Shown here piece by piece: positions 1 through 7,443 of a stretch of 64,000 bases of DNA. Source of the stretch: Phytomonospora sp040655735 (GTDB lineage: Bacteria; Actinomycetota; Actinomycetes; Mycobacteriales; Micromonosporaceae). The notes beneath the pieces are model-generated. The model saw only the letters and a list, made by a program, of their open reading frames with translations, did not search any database and was not told where the DNA came from. The stretch covers positions 248,001 through 312,000 of the forward strand of contig NZ_JBFAKK010000001.1 of assembly GCF_040655735.1 (NCBI RefSeq), given 5' to 3'. The translations under genes were made by a program, and so were the position numbers. The first letter of the stretch is position 1; every line of letters starts with the position of its first letter.

Positions 1-377
1 AGGGGCACCCGGTTCACCTCGCGGTCTTCTTCCTTCTGGTCGCCGCCCACGCCTACCTGTCCACGCTGTCCGCCTTGGACGTCGGGAACCTCGCGCGCAG
101 GCTGGAGCGCTCCGGCGCCTTCGTGCCCGGCATTCGGCCGGGACGGCCGACCGCCGAGTACCTCGGGTACGTCGTGGTCCGGATCGCGGCGGCCGGCGCG
201 CTGTCGGCCGCAGCCGTCGCGGTACTGCCGGTCGTCGGGTTCACGCTCCTGGGCGCCGGACCCGACCTGTGGTTCGTCGCGCCGATCGTGTTCTTCCTCG
301 TGGGGCTGACCATGGGCACGGCCAAGGACATGCAGACCGCGGTCCTCATCCGGCGCTACGGGGGCATGCTGCGCTGA
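1..377 (+). CDS. secY: SecY-type preprotein translocase subunit, 3' end only
   Basis: The open frame enters from the left edge (first full codon at base 3) and ends at TGA 375-377, so about 124 C-terminal residues are visible. They contain the SecY hallmark GAFVPGIRPG followed by a hydrophobic helix, a second hydrophobic helix, and the cytosolic tail ending RRYGGMLR. SecY is the pore of the Sec translocon in the cytoplasmic membrane. In a standard actinobacterial ribosomal-protein operon adk and map follow secY; here the next gene is an opposite-strand GntR regulator. This may therefore be a second, accessory SecY, but the left side is not visible. Family call is firm; accessory status is inference. 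Confidence 0.85.
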   Translation, partial: GHPVHLAVFFLLVAAHAYLSTLSALDVGNLARRLERSGAFVPGIRPGRPTAEYLGYVVVRIAAAGALSAAAVAVLPVVGFTLLGAGPDLWFVAPIVFFLVGLTMGTAKDMQTAVLIRRYGGMLR

Positions 378-388
378 ACCGGTGAGGT

Positions 389-1051
389 CTACTCCGTCGC
401 GTCGCTGAGGAGCACGAAGGCCTGGTGGCGGTGCGCGGCGAACAGTTCGAGCGCGCCGCCGGCGTCGCGGGTGCGCAAGGCGGCGGCGAGTTCGCGGTGC
501 TCGTCGGGGATCTCGGCGAGATAGCCGTCGGTGCTCAGCGCCACCCGGGTGAGCAGGAAGAGGTGCACCTGCGAGCGGATCGCGCGCCACGCCTCCTCCA
601 GCCGCCGGTGCCTCGCGGCGGCGTACACGGCGTCGTGGAAGGCGATGTCGTACTGCACCATGGCGTACTCGTCCTCGGCCCGTCCCATGAGCTCCGCGGC
701 CTTCTCGATCAGGGCGAGATCCTCGTCGGTGGCCTCCGCCACGACCCGCTCGACGGCGAGCCGTTCGAGGGCGCCGCGCAGGCTGTCGAGTTCGGCGACG
801 TCCTCCGCCGACAGCGCCGTGACGGTGGCGCCGCGATGCCAGGCGCTGCGGACGAGTCCCTCGCCCTCCAGGCGCAGCAGGGCCTCGCGCACGGGCCCGC
901 GGCTGACGTCGAGGGCCTCGGAGAGCTCGACCTCGCGCAGCTGCGCGCCGGGGGCGTAGGCGCCGCTGAAGATGGCGTCGCGGATGCGGTCGGCGACCTC
1001 GTCGGCCAGACCTCTGCGGCGCGCGGGCGCGACCCTGCCCTCGTTCGCCAT
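389..1051 (-). CDS. GntR family regulator, FCD (FadR) subfamily
   Basis: This 220-residue protein has an N-terminal winged helix (about residues 12-75, with PVREALLRLEGEGLV in the recognition region) and an all-helical FCD effector domain. The FCD metal or ligand residues are visible as D and H in YDIAFHD, then HRE and AHRHQ near the C-terminus. Family members are usually repressors that sense carboxylic acids or sugars. The gene is divergent from the VOC gene at 1163. The 5' region contains a long inverted repeat (1068-1118), which suggests autoregulation and control of the neighbour. It ends 11 bp from the secY stop (convergent). The effector is unknown. Confidence 0.9.
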   Translation of the reverse strand: MANEGRVAPARRRGLADEVADRIRDAIFSGAYAPGAQLREVELSEALDVSRGPVREALLRLEGEGLVRSAWHRGATVTALSAEDVAELDSLRGALERLAVERVVAEATDEDLALIEKAAELMGRAEDEYAMVQYDIAFHDAVYAAARHRRLEEAWRAIRSQVHLFLLTRVALSTDGYLAEIPDEHRELAAALRTRDAGGALELFAAHRHQAFVLLSDATE

Positions 1052-1067
1052 GAACCCTCCCTCCTTG

Positions 1068-1118
1068 TTGTCGCAATGTTAACATTCGGCTAGTGTCTCA
1101 ATGTAAACATTGCGACAA
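1068..1118. promoter_or_regulatory. Long palindromic operator between GntR and VOC genes
   Basis: TTGTCGCAATGTTAACATT (1068-1086) and AATGTAAACATTGCGACAA (1100-1118) are inverted copies with one mismatch and a 13-bp spacer. Each arm also contains a small palindrome of the form AATGTNAACATT (1075-1086 and 1100-1111), so this may be two operator sites as well as one large dyad. It lies just upstream of the GntR start (1051) and before the VOC start (1163), the expected place for a FadR-type operator controlling both promoters. Binding is inferred. Confidence 0.75.
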
Positions 1119-1162
1119 CGGCCGCCCGGCGGTCGGTGCCGAAGAAGGGCAGGATCTCGCAC

Positions 1163-1594
1163 ATGACCGTTCTCGACTCCCCGATCCCGCGGTTTCACCT
1201 GGCCGTGCCGGTCGACGATCTCGACGCCGCGCGCGGTTTCTACGGTGAGGTGCTGGGCCTTGAGCAGGGCCGCAGCTCCGACTCCTGGATCGACTGGAAC
1301 CTCCACGGCCACCAGTTCGTCACCCATCTCGCGCCCGAGCGTCAGCGCCGTGTCCACAATCCTGTCGACGGCCACGATGTGCCGGTGCCGCACTTCGGCC
1401 TGGTCCTGACGGTCCCCGCGTTCCAGGAGCTCGCCGTGCGCCTCCGGGGCGCGGGTGTGGAGTTCGTCATCGAGCCTTATGTGCGCTTCGAGGGCCAGGC
1501 CGGTGAGCAGTGGACGATGTTCCTGCTCGACCCGGCGGGCAACGCCCTGGAGTTCAAGGCCTTCGCCGACGACTCGCAGGTCTTCGCCGTCTGA
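1163..1594 (+). CDS. VOC superfamily (glyoxalase-like) protein
   Basis: 143 residues with the paired beta-alpha-beta-beta-beta modules of the vicinal oxygen chelate fold. It begins FHLAVPVDDLDAARGFYGEV, has HGHQFVTH mid-chain, and ends with GNALEFKAF. His and Glu at these positions are the usual metal ligands. ATG 1163 is preferred over GTG 1136 because AGGA lies 8 bp upstream of it. VOC proteins include glyoxalases, dioxygenases and resistance proteins; the substrate cannot be read from sequence. It is probably controlled by the divergent GntR protein, and a strong terminator follows at 1612. Confidence 0.85.
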   Translation: MTVLDSPIPRFHLAVPVDDLDAARGFYGEVLGLEQGRSSDSWIDWNLHGHQFVTHLAPERQRRVHNPVDGHDVPVPHFGLVLTVPAFQELAVRLRGAGVEFVIEPYVRFEGQAGEQWTMFLLDPAGNALEFKAFADDSQVFAV

Positions 1595-1611
1595 TCTCGC
1601 GGCTCGCGTCC

Positions 1612-1650
1612 ATCGAAGTCCACCGTCCCCAAGGGGCGGTGGACTTCGAT
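1612..1650 (+). terminator. Hairpin terminator after VOC gene
   Basis: Perfect 14-bp arms, ATCGAAGTCCACCG (1612-1625) and CGGTGGACTTCGAT (1637-1650), with an 11-nt loop whose bases can pair further (CCCC/GGGG). No long T-run follows, which is common in high-GC actinomycetes. Confidence 0.8.
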
Positions 1651-1700
1651 GTTGTGGGGGTCGTCTCAGGTCCCGTCCGGTTCTCGCGGCCGGTGCTAGC

Positions 1701-1730
1701 CTCCATCTATACGCTCCCGTATAGATGGAG
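1701..1730. promoter_or_regulatory. Perfect inverted-repeat operator before the DUF2867 gene
   Basis: CTCCATCTATACG (1701-1713) and CGTATAGATGGAG (1718-1730) are perfect inverted copies with a 4-bp spacer. The right arm also supplies the GGAG ribosome-binding sequence 8 bp before GTG 1739, so a repressor bound here would cover the promoter and start region. The convergent TetR protein (2348-2896) is the natural candidate binder, and the size fits a TetR dyad. Confidence 0.75.
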
Positions 1731-1738
1731 GCCGGACC

Positions 1739-2338
1739 GTGAAACTTCCCAAGACCGAGCACACTTCCAGGCCGTGGCTGATCCACGACCTGGCGCCGGA
1801 CTTCGACGTCGAGGACGTGTGGGCGCTGCCGACCCCGGGCGGGCCGGGCGACCTGCCGAGGCTCGTCGACCAGATCGCCCTGGGCAAGGGCGAGGGCGCC
1901 CGCTTCAAAGGCGTCGCCGGCCTGCTCTTCGCGATCCGCTGGAAGCTGGGCGCCGCGCTGGGCTGGGACCGCCGGGACGCGGGTGTCGGCACCCGCGTGG
2001 CGACTCTGCGCGACCGCCTGCCCGAGGAACTGCGCGAAGCTCACGTCGGGCCCGAGGTCCGCACGGTCCCCTTCCGTGCCGTCTACCTGAAAGACGACGA
2101 GTGGGCCGCCGAGATGGCCAACCGCACGGTGCACACGGTGATGCACATCGGCTGGGTGCCCGACGGCAACGGCGGGCACCGGGGGCAGATGGCCGTGCTG
2201 GTCAAACCCAACGGCCGCTTCGGCGCCGTCTACATGGCGGCCATCGCGCCGCTTCGCTACGCCTTCGTCTATCCGGCGCTGATGAAGAAGATCCGGCGCG
2301 GCTGGAGCGCGGAGGCCGGCCCCCGGCACGCGGGGTGA
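1739..2338 (+). CDS. DUF2867 family protein
   Basis: 199 residues from GTG 1739. The pattern (WLIHDLAPDFDVEDVWALP near the N-terminus, LLFAIRWKLG, then KPNGRFGAVYMAAIAPLRY and a C-terminal region ending in arginine and glycine) matches DUF2867 proteins. These are often found beside TetR regulators and in SDR-DUF2867 fusions. No catalytic motif is evident. It converges with the TetR gene, the two stops being 10 bp apart, and its promoter carries a perfect operator. The arrangement suggests a small inducible unit. Function unknown. Confidence 0.75.
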   Translation: MKLPKTEHTSRPWLIHDLAPDFDVEDVWALPTPGGPGDLPRLVDQIALGKGEGARFKGVAGLLFAIRWKLGAALGWDRRDAGVGTRVATLRDRLPEELREAHVGPEVRTVPFRAVYLKDDEWAAEMANRTVHTVMHIGWVPDGNGGHRGQMAVLVKPNGRFGAVYMAAIAPLRYAFVYPALMKKIRRGWSAEAGPRHAG

Positions 2339-2347
2339 GGCGCCGCG

Positions 2348-2896
2348 TCAGGTGGTGACCAGCCTGACCGCGTGCAGGTACACCTGCTCGCGGCTGCGCG
2401 AGCCGTGGTCGGCGGCCATGAAGTGGTTGCCGACCAGCAGCGAGAACGCCAGCAGGCAGCGGGCCTCGACCTCGTCGGGGTCGTCGAAGATCTCGGCGAA
2501 CAGCGAGCGCAGGAAACCCATGCGCCGGTTGTCGACACGTCGCAGGCGGTCGGCGACGGCGGGGTCGCGGCGGGCCCAGTCCCGCACGGCCAGGTCGATG
2601 CGCAGCAGGCGCGCGTCGGAGGCGAGCTCGGCGGCCTTGCGCATGCGCGTCCTGGTGTCGCCGCCGGCGCCTTCGGCGCGTGCGAAGAGGTCCTCGCCGC
2701 TCTCCTTCTCCCACGCGTCGAGCATCGCGGCCAGCAGCGTGTCGCGGTCGGCGAAGAACCCGTAGAAGCCGCCCTTGGTGACGCCGAGGGACTTCGCCAG
2801 AGCCTCGACGCGGACCGCGTCGGGGCCGCCGGCGGCCAGGGCGAGCAGCCCTTCCTCGACCCACTTGGCGCGAGGCGTTCGCGTCTCGGCGGCCAT
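2348..2896 (-). CDS. TetR family repressor
   Basis: 182 residues. The N-terminal helix-turn-helix (about residues 22-50) has the typical sequence SLGVTKGGFYGFFADRDTLL; the rest is a helical ligand domain without a recognisable pocket motif. It is convergent with the DUF2867 gene and is the most likely ligand of the palindrome at 1701-1730. Start ATG 2896 gives the normal short arm before the HTH. About 120 bp separate its start from the terminator of the next gene. Confidence 0.9.
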   Translation of the reverse strand: MAAETRTPRAKWVEEGLLALAAGGPDAVRVEALAKSLGVTKGGFYGFFADRDTLLAAMLDAWEKESGEDLFARAEGAGGDTRTRMRKAAELASDARLLRIDLAVRDWARRDPAVADRLRRVDNRRMGFLRSLFAEIFDDPDEVEARCLLAFSLLVGNHFMAADHGSRSREQVYLHAVRLVTT

Positions 2897-3018
2897 GCCG
2901 TCCCACCGTCCCCTCGTCGTGGCACTGTCCGGCGGATCCGCCGATGCGTTCGCGAGCGTATATCTCGTGGCGCGAGAAGAGCGCCGCGACTCGTTCGGTC
3001 CCTGCCCCGGGCAGCGTG

Positions 3019-3050
3019 AAGCCGGGTCCCGCGAACGCGGAACCCGGCTT
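3019..3050 (-). terminator. Hairpin terminator after the triple-repeat secreted protein
   Basis: AAGCCGGGTCCCGC (3019-3032) pairs with GCGGAACCCGGCTT (3037-3050), one mismatch, loop of 4. It lies 27 bp beyond the stop of the minus-strand gene at 3077. Confidence 0.75.
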
Positions 3051-3076
3051 CGTCGAAGTGGTGCGGCGGTGGTTGA

Positions 3077-4009
3077 TCAGGTCGCGATCGAGCCCAGCAG
3101 GACCGTGCCGGAGCACGACGTGGAGCCCACGTTCTTGACCGTGAGGTAGTACTCGCGCTCGGCGGTCCCGCCGCTGTTGATGCGCTGGAGGTAGTAGTCG
3201 CGGGTGATCTCGAGCTGGCAGGACGACCCGCTCGGGTTCAGGCCCGGCAGGTACGCCAGGGTCAGCGGGTTGGCGTTGTTCCAGTGCCACGTGCCGGACG
3301 CGCCGGCCGCCAGCGTGCCCGTCGTCCAGCTGGTCGAGGCGGTGGTGTTGGCGAGGCGGATGTCGGCGGTGCAGGTGATGCTTCCGACGTTCTTGACCTG
3401 GAAGTGGAACTCGCGCTCACCACTGGCCTGCTTGAGGTACCAGCTGCGCACGACCTCGAACTGGCAGGCGGTGCTGCCGGTCGCGCCCTGGGGCGAGAGT
3501 CCCACGACGTGCGCGGAGTTGAGGGGGTTGGCGTTGTTCCACTGCCAGTTCTGCGTGACGCCGGGGCTGACCCCGCCGGTGGACCAGGACGTGAAGGCGG
3601 TCAGTCCGCCGAGCAGGACCTGGGTGCCGCAGGAGATCGAGCCGCTGTTCTTGATGGTGAAGTGGTACTCGCGCTCGCCGCCGGGCTGCTGGACGTGCCA
3701 GTCCCGGACGACCTCGAACTGGCAGACGGCCGAGGTGGAGGCGCCGGCCGGGGAGAACCCGACCTTGTAGGCGGCGGTGGCGGGCGCGTTGTTCCAGTGC
3801 CAGTTCTGCGTTCCCCCCGCGGCGACCGTGCCCGAGTACCAGGACGCCTGGACGCCGATGCCGGCGTTGGCGCCGACCCCGGCGGCGGCTCGCGCGTCGA
3901 GCGACACCTTGTCGGTGCCGGGGCCCGCGTTGGCCGCGGCGGGTGCCGTGAACATCGCGAACATGGCCGCGAGAGCGACCGTGATCAGTGTCAGAGCTGT
4001 CTTGCGCAT
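3077..4009 (-). CDS. Secreted protein of three tandem unknown domains
   Basis: 310 residues from ATG 4009 (GGGAAA upstream; an upstream in-frame ATG at 4063 would put 18 charged residues before the signal peptide). Residues 1-28 form a Sec signal peptide ending AAANA. After a short Ala-rich spacer come three domains of about 85 residues. Each has a T/Y-S-W strand start, W-x-WNNA, a CQFE/CQLE strand with an R-D/S-W/Y motif, a GERE/AERE-(Y/F) motif, and KNxGSxxC. Each repeat thus holds two cysteines, probably one disulfide. The look is of small exported beta-sandwich modules. I do not recognise the family, and there is no catalytic signature. It is divergent from the glycine-rich repeat peptide at 4212. 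Confidence 0.8.
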   Translation of the reverse strand: MRKTALTLITVALAAMFAMFTAPAAANAGPGTDKVSLDARAAAGVGANAGIGVQASWYSGTVAAGGTQNWHWNNAPATAAYKVGFSPAGASTSAVCQFEVVRDWHVQQPGGEREYHFTIKNSGSISCGTQVLLGGLTAFTSWSTGGVSPGVTQNWQWNNANPLNSAHVVGLSPQGATGSTACQFEVVRSWYLKQASGEREFHFQVKNVGSITCTADIRLANTTASTSWTTGTLAAGASGTWHWNNANPLTLAYLPGLNPSGSSCQLEITRDYYLQRINSGGTAEREYYLTVKNVGSTSCSGTVLLGSIAT

Positions 4010-4103
4010 TTCGGTTTCCCTCCCGATGACGGTGCGCCGCCATGTCGTTGCGCGGCACGACACGAAGCTATGGCCGCGGCCGCGGCCGGCGTATCAGGGA
4101 ACG

Positions 4104-4136
4104 ACCCCACAGTTGCCCACGAAGTGTTTGTGGGGT
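4104..4136. promoter_or_regulatory. Inverted repeat in the divergent 4010-4211 promoter region
   Basis: ACCCCACA (4104-4111) and TGTGGGGT (4129-4136) are perfect inverted arms separated by 17 bp, roughly midway between the divergent starts at 4009 and 4212. It could be a regulator site or an RNA hairpin. A TACATT hexamer near 4171 is a possible -10 box for the rightward gene. All functional readings are inference. Confidence 0.4.
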
Positions 4137-4211
4137 GATCGGACGGTGTGGACGACGGTCGCGTCTGGCTACATTGGAGTCACTTGCCGACAAGGGGAAT
4201 GAGGCAGCAGG

Positions 4212-4493
4212 ATGTCCAACGGTGAAGCACGCACTCCCGTCGACGGGAACGGCGGCGGGGGCCCGACGAAGATCCGCGACACCGCCGAAGCGGTCGAGCA
4301 CCTGGACGCCGGTGACGCGCGACTCGTCGCCGTCGACGGCAACGGCGGTGGGGGGCCCACGCTCGTCGCGGTCGACGGAAACGGCGGGGGAGGCCCGACG
4401 AAGATCCGCGACAAGGCCGTGCGGGCCGCCGCGGGCGACGACACCGCCGAGGTCCTCGAGGACGGCGCGGGACCGACCGGCCCGAACAGGTAG
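4212..4493 (+). CDS. Small protein with three VDGNGGGGPT repeats
   Basis: 93 residues from ATG 4212, preceded by GAGG 9 bp upstream. The motif VDGNGGGGPT occurs at residues 10-19, 41-50 and 54-63. Copies 1 and 3 continue with KIRD; copies 2 and 3 are preceded by LVA. Between and after the repeats the chain is acidic and helix-prone (TAEAVEHLDAGDAR, DDTAEVLEDG). There is no signal peptide, cysteine or membrane segment. The repeated Asp-Gly-Asn-Gly core in an otherwise ordinary leader-like peptide resembles multi-core precursor peptides, but no modifying enzyme is adjacent. A perfect terminator (4513-4540) closes the unit before the LAL regulator. I do not recognise a family. Confidence 0.75.
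   Translation: MSNGEARTPVDGNGGGGPTKIRDTAEAVEHLDAGDARLVAVDGNGGGGPTLVAVDGNGGGGPTKIRDKAVRAAAGDDTAEVLEDGAGPTGPNR
4239..4412 (+). repeat. Three in-frame direct repeats coding VDGNGGGGPT
   Basis: Copies are at 4239-4280 (with KIRD), 4332-4361 and 4371-4412 (with KIRD). Codon choice varies between copies (for example GGG, GGA and GGC for the same glycine), so the peptide is conserved more tightly than the DNA. That is consistent with selection on the protein sequence rather than a very recent duplication. Confidence 0.8.
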
Positions 4494-4512
4494 CCACCAC
4501 GCGCGACACGAC

Positions 4513-4540
4513 GATGGTGCCCGCTCCGGCGGGCACCATC
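4513..4540 (+). terminator. Perfect terminator between repeat peptide and LAL regulator
   Basis: GATGGTGCCCGC (4513-4524) and GCGGGCACCATC (4529-4540) are perfect 12-bp arms with a TCCG loop, followed by CGGTCTTT. It separates the small repeat gene from the regulator and argues against using the in-frame ATG at 4514, which lies inside the stem. Confidence 0.85.
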
Positions 4541-4558
4541 CGGTCTTTGGGGGAAGCG

Positions 4559-7348
4559 ATGCAGCCACGATCGGTGCCGGCCGGCGGCGCGGTCGTCGAC
4601 CGCGACGGCGCGCTGTCCACCGTGGACACCGCACTGGCGGCGGCCGAGTCGCGCCCGGCGGCGCTGACCCTCACCGGCGACGCCGGGATCGGCAAGACCA
4701 CCGTCTGGCAGCACTGCCTCGCCCGGGCTCGCGAGCGCGGCCACCGGATTCTCGCCTGCCGGGCCGCGGAGTCGGAGATCCGGCTGTCCTTCGGCGGCCT
4801 GGTCGACCTCCTGCACACCGTCACCGCCGACACCCTCTCCTGCCTGCCCGAGCCCCAGCGCGACGCGCTGGAGTGCGCCTTACTGCGCCGCTCCGCCGGT
4901 GACTCCGTCATCGACCGGCGCGCGGTCTACCTCGCCGTGCTCGGGGCGGTGCGGATCCTGTCGAAGTCCTCGCCGGTCGTCCTCGCCGTCGACGACGCCC
5001 AGTGGCTCGACGAACCCAGCCGCAGCGTCCTCGAATACCTCGTCCGCAGGCTCGCCGACGAACCCGTCGCCGTCGTCACCTCCGTCCGCTCCGACGCCGA
5101 GGACGCGCCGCCCTTCGGGATCGCCGAGACCTTCGACGCCGACCGGATGTGGCTGCTGCGCCTCGACGGGCTCACCGCCGACGGTCTCCACAAGCTGCTG
5201 CGCGCTCGCACCGGCACCGACTGGCCCCGCCCGCTGCTCACCCGGCTGCACACCGCCTCGGGCGGCAACCCCTTCTTCGCGCTGGAGATCGCGCGGGCCA
5301 TCGACCGCTCCGCCGCCGTCGGCACGACCCTGCCGCTCCCGCGCACGCTGACCGAGGTCGTCCGCGACCGTCTCACGGCCCTGTCCGAACCCACCCGCGA
5401 CGCACTCCTCTACGCGGCCTCCATGCCGCACCCCGACATCGCCGCCGTGCGGGCGGCCGGCATCGGGGACACCGACCCGCTCGCCGCCCTCGAAGACGCC
5501 GAGAACGCCGGCGTCGTCGACCTCGCCGGCGGCGCCATCCGCTTCACGCACCCGCTGCTGGCCTCCACCGTCTATGGCACCGCGCCTCCCGGTCGTCGCC
5601 GCCACGTGCACGCCCGCCTGGCCGCCACCGCCGACGACGCCGAGGCCCGGGCCTGGCACCTCGCCCTCGCGGCGACCGGGCCCGACGAGGACATCGCCGC
5701 CGCCCTCGAAGACGCCGCCCGCCGCGCACTCGCGCGCGGAGCCCCCGCCACCGCCGCCGACATGCTCGACCTCGCCGCCCGGCACGCGCCCGAGACCGAA
5801 CGTCCCCGGCTGCTCGCCGCGTCGGCCGAGCGCATGTTCTTCGCCGGCGACGCCGCCGGAGCCCGGGGCCGTTACGAGGCGGCCCTCGCCGCGACCCCGC
5901 CGGGCAGGCAGCGCGTCCAGCTGCTCCTCGACCTCGCCCTCGCCGCGTTCTACCAGGACGGGCCCACCCCGGCCGTCCCACTGTGCGACCAGGCCCTCGC
6001 CGAGGCCGGCGACGACTGGCACATGACGGCCGTCGCGCACCTGCGGAAATCCTGGTACAGCCTCAACGACCACGCCGAACGCGCCCGCCAGGCCGCCCTC
6101 GCCCTCGCCGCCCTTGAGCCCCGCGAGGACGCCCCACCCGACCTCCTCGCGCTCGCGCTGCTCTCGGCCGCCTGGTACGCCTTCCACGCCGGGCTCGGCT
6201 ATACGCCCGACGACCTCGACCGGGCCCGAGCGCTCCTCCCCACCCGGACCGCCTCGCGGGAGGCGTCCATGTCGCGCAACGTGCTGCGCGTCTTCCCCCG
6301 CTACCTCGACCCCGCCGCGGCCCGCGCCGACATAGCCACCGTCCGCGAGACCGCCGCCGAGAGCGGCGACGAGTCCTCGGCAATGCAGTCACTGGTCCAC
6401 CTGTCCGAAATGGACTGCTGGACCGGGAACTGGCACCGGGCCCGCGAAGGCGCCGCCGAAGCCGTCGACATCGCCGCCCAGATCGGCCAGAAACCCTGGC
6501 AGCCCTACGCCGGCTACGTCCTCGCCCACGCCGAGGCCTGCCTCGGCGAGCTGGCCGCCGCCACCGAGCACGCCCGTGAAGGACTGCGCGCCGCCCGCGC
6601 CGCCGACGACTCCTGGGTGAGCCTCCACCACCTCGCCGTGCTCGGCTTCATCGCCCTGTCCGACGAGGACCACGCCGCCGCCGACCGCCGGCTCACCGAG
6701 GCCGAGGACCTCGCCCGCTCCGTCCACCTCGGCGACCTCGGCATCTGCGACCACTACGGCGACCACGTCGAGGCCGTCGTGACACTCGGCGACCTGCCCC
6801 GCGCCCGGCGACTCCTCGACGAGCTCGCTCACCGCGCCGACGTCGCCCCCAGGCCCTGGATCGAGGCCGTCCTGCACCGTTCGCGGGCCGTCGTGCACAC
6901 CGCGCTCGGCGAACTCGACGAGGCCGAGGCCGCCGCCGAACTCGCCCTCGCGGCGCATCCCGCGCTACCGATGCCCTTCCTGCGCGCCCGGACCCTCCTC
7001 GTCCAAGGGCGCCTGCGGCGACGGGGCAAGCGCAAACTCGCCGCCCGCGACTCGTTGCTGGCCGCGCGCCGGGGCTTCGACGAACTCGGCGCCGCCCGCT
7101 GGACCCGCCTCGCCGACGACGAACTCGCCCGCCTCGGCCTGCGCCGGGGCACCGAGCACGACCTGACGCCCACCGAGGAACGTATCGCCGCACTCGTCGT
7201 CGGCGGGCTGAGCAACCGCGAGGTCGCCGCCGCCCTCTACGTCACCACGAAGACCGTCGAGGCCCACCTCAGCCGCATCTACCGCAAGCTCGGCGTGAGC
7301 GGGCGCCGGGAACTCGCCCGCCACATGGCCGAGGAGCAGGAGGGCTGA
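4559..7348 (+). CDS. LuxR family ATP-binding regulator (LAL type)
   Basis: 929 residues from ATG 4559, with GGGGGAAG immediately upstream. An N-terminal AAA-type NTPase domain has Walker A GDAGIGKTT (residues 40-48) and a Walker B-like VVLAVDDAQWLD. A long helical TPR-like middle follows. The C-terminal LuxR helix-turn-helix has LTPTEERIAALVVGGLSN and TTKTVEAHLSRIYRKLGV. LAL proteins activate catabolic or secondary-metabolite genes in response to ligands and ATP. Codon 108 (4880-4882) is TTA, rare in this window, suggesting dependence on the bldA-type tRNA. Its target is unknown; the adjacent repeat peptide and secreted protein are candidates by position only. Confidence 0.92.
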   Translation: MQPRSVPAGGAVVDRDGALSTVDTALAAAESRPAALTLTGDAGIGKTTVWQHCLARARERGHRILACRAAESEIRLSFGGLVDLLHTVTADTLSCLPEPQRDALECALLRRSAGDSVIDRRAVYLAVLGAVRILSKSSPVVLAVDDAQWLDEPSRSVLEYLVRRLADEPVAVVTSVRSDAEDAPPFGIAETFDADRMWLLRLDGLTADGLHKLLRARTGTDWPRPLLTRLHTASGGNPFFALEIARAIDRSAAVGTTLPLPRTLTEVVRDRLTALSEPTRDALLYAASMPHPDIAAVRAAGIGDTDPLAALEDAENAGVVDLAGGAIRFTHPLLASTVYGTAPPGRRRHVHARLAATADDAEARAWHLALAATGPDEDIAAALEDAARRALARGAPATAADMLDLAARHAPETERPRLLAASAERMFFAGDAAGARGRYEAALAATPPGRQRVQLLLDLALAAFYQDGPTPAVPLCDQALAEAGDDWHMTAVAHLRKSWYSLNDHAERARQAALALAALEPREDAPPDLLALALLSAAWYAFHAGLGYTPDDLDRARALLPTRTASREASMSRNVLRVFPRYLDPAAARADIATVRETAAESGDESSAMQSLVHLSEMDCWTGNWHRAREGAAEAVDIAAQIGQKPWQPYAGYVLAHAEACLGELAAATEHAREGLRAARAADDSWVSLHHLAVLGFIALSDEDHAAADRRLTEAEDLARSVHLGDLGICDHYGDHVEAVVTLGDLPRARRLLDELAHRADVAPRPWIEAVLHRSRAVVHTALGELDEAEAAAELALAAHPALPMPFLRARTLLVQGRLRRRGKRKLAARDSLLAARRGFDELGAARWTRLADDELARLGLRRGTEHDLTPTEERIAALVVGGLSNREVAAALYVTTKTVEAHLSRIYRKLGVSGRRELARHMAEEQEG

Positions 7349-7413
7349 GGACCGCGCGCGCAGGTCGCCCGGCGGGGCTCCGGTCTTGTCCGAAGCGGCC
7401 GCCCCGGGGAGAA

Positions 7414-7443
7414 CGCAGCCTCCACTCCATAGGGGAGGCTGCG
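7414..7443 (+). terminator. Hairpin terminator after LAL regulator
   Basis: CGCAGCCTCC (7414-7423) pairs perfectly with GGAGGCTGCG (7434-7443), loop of 10, 65 bp after the stop at 7348. Confidence 0.75.

Noticed and set aside
102..115. GAGCGCTC palindrome resembling a CebR box
   Set aside because: It lies within the SecY coding sequence (LERSG) with no gene to control; a codon-driven coincidence.
4514..4558. Upstream in-frame ATG for the LAL regulator
   Set aside because: It falls inside the stem of a perfect terminator, while ATG 4559 has an excellent ribosome-binding site.
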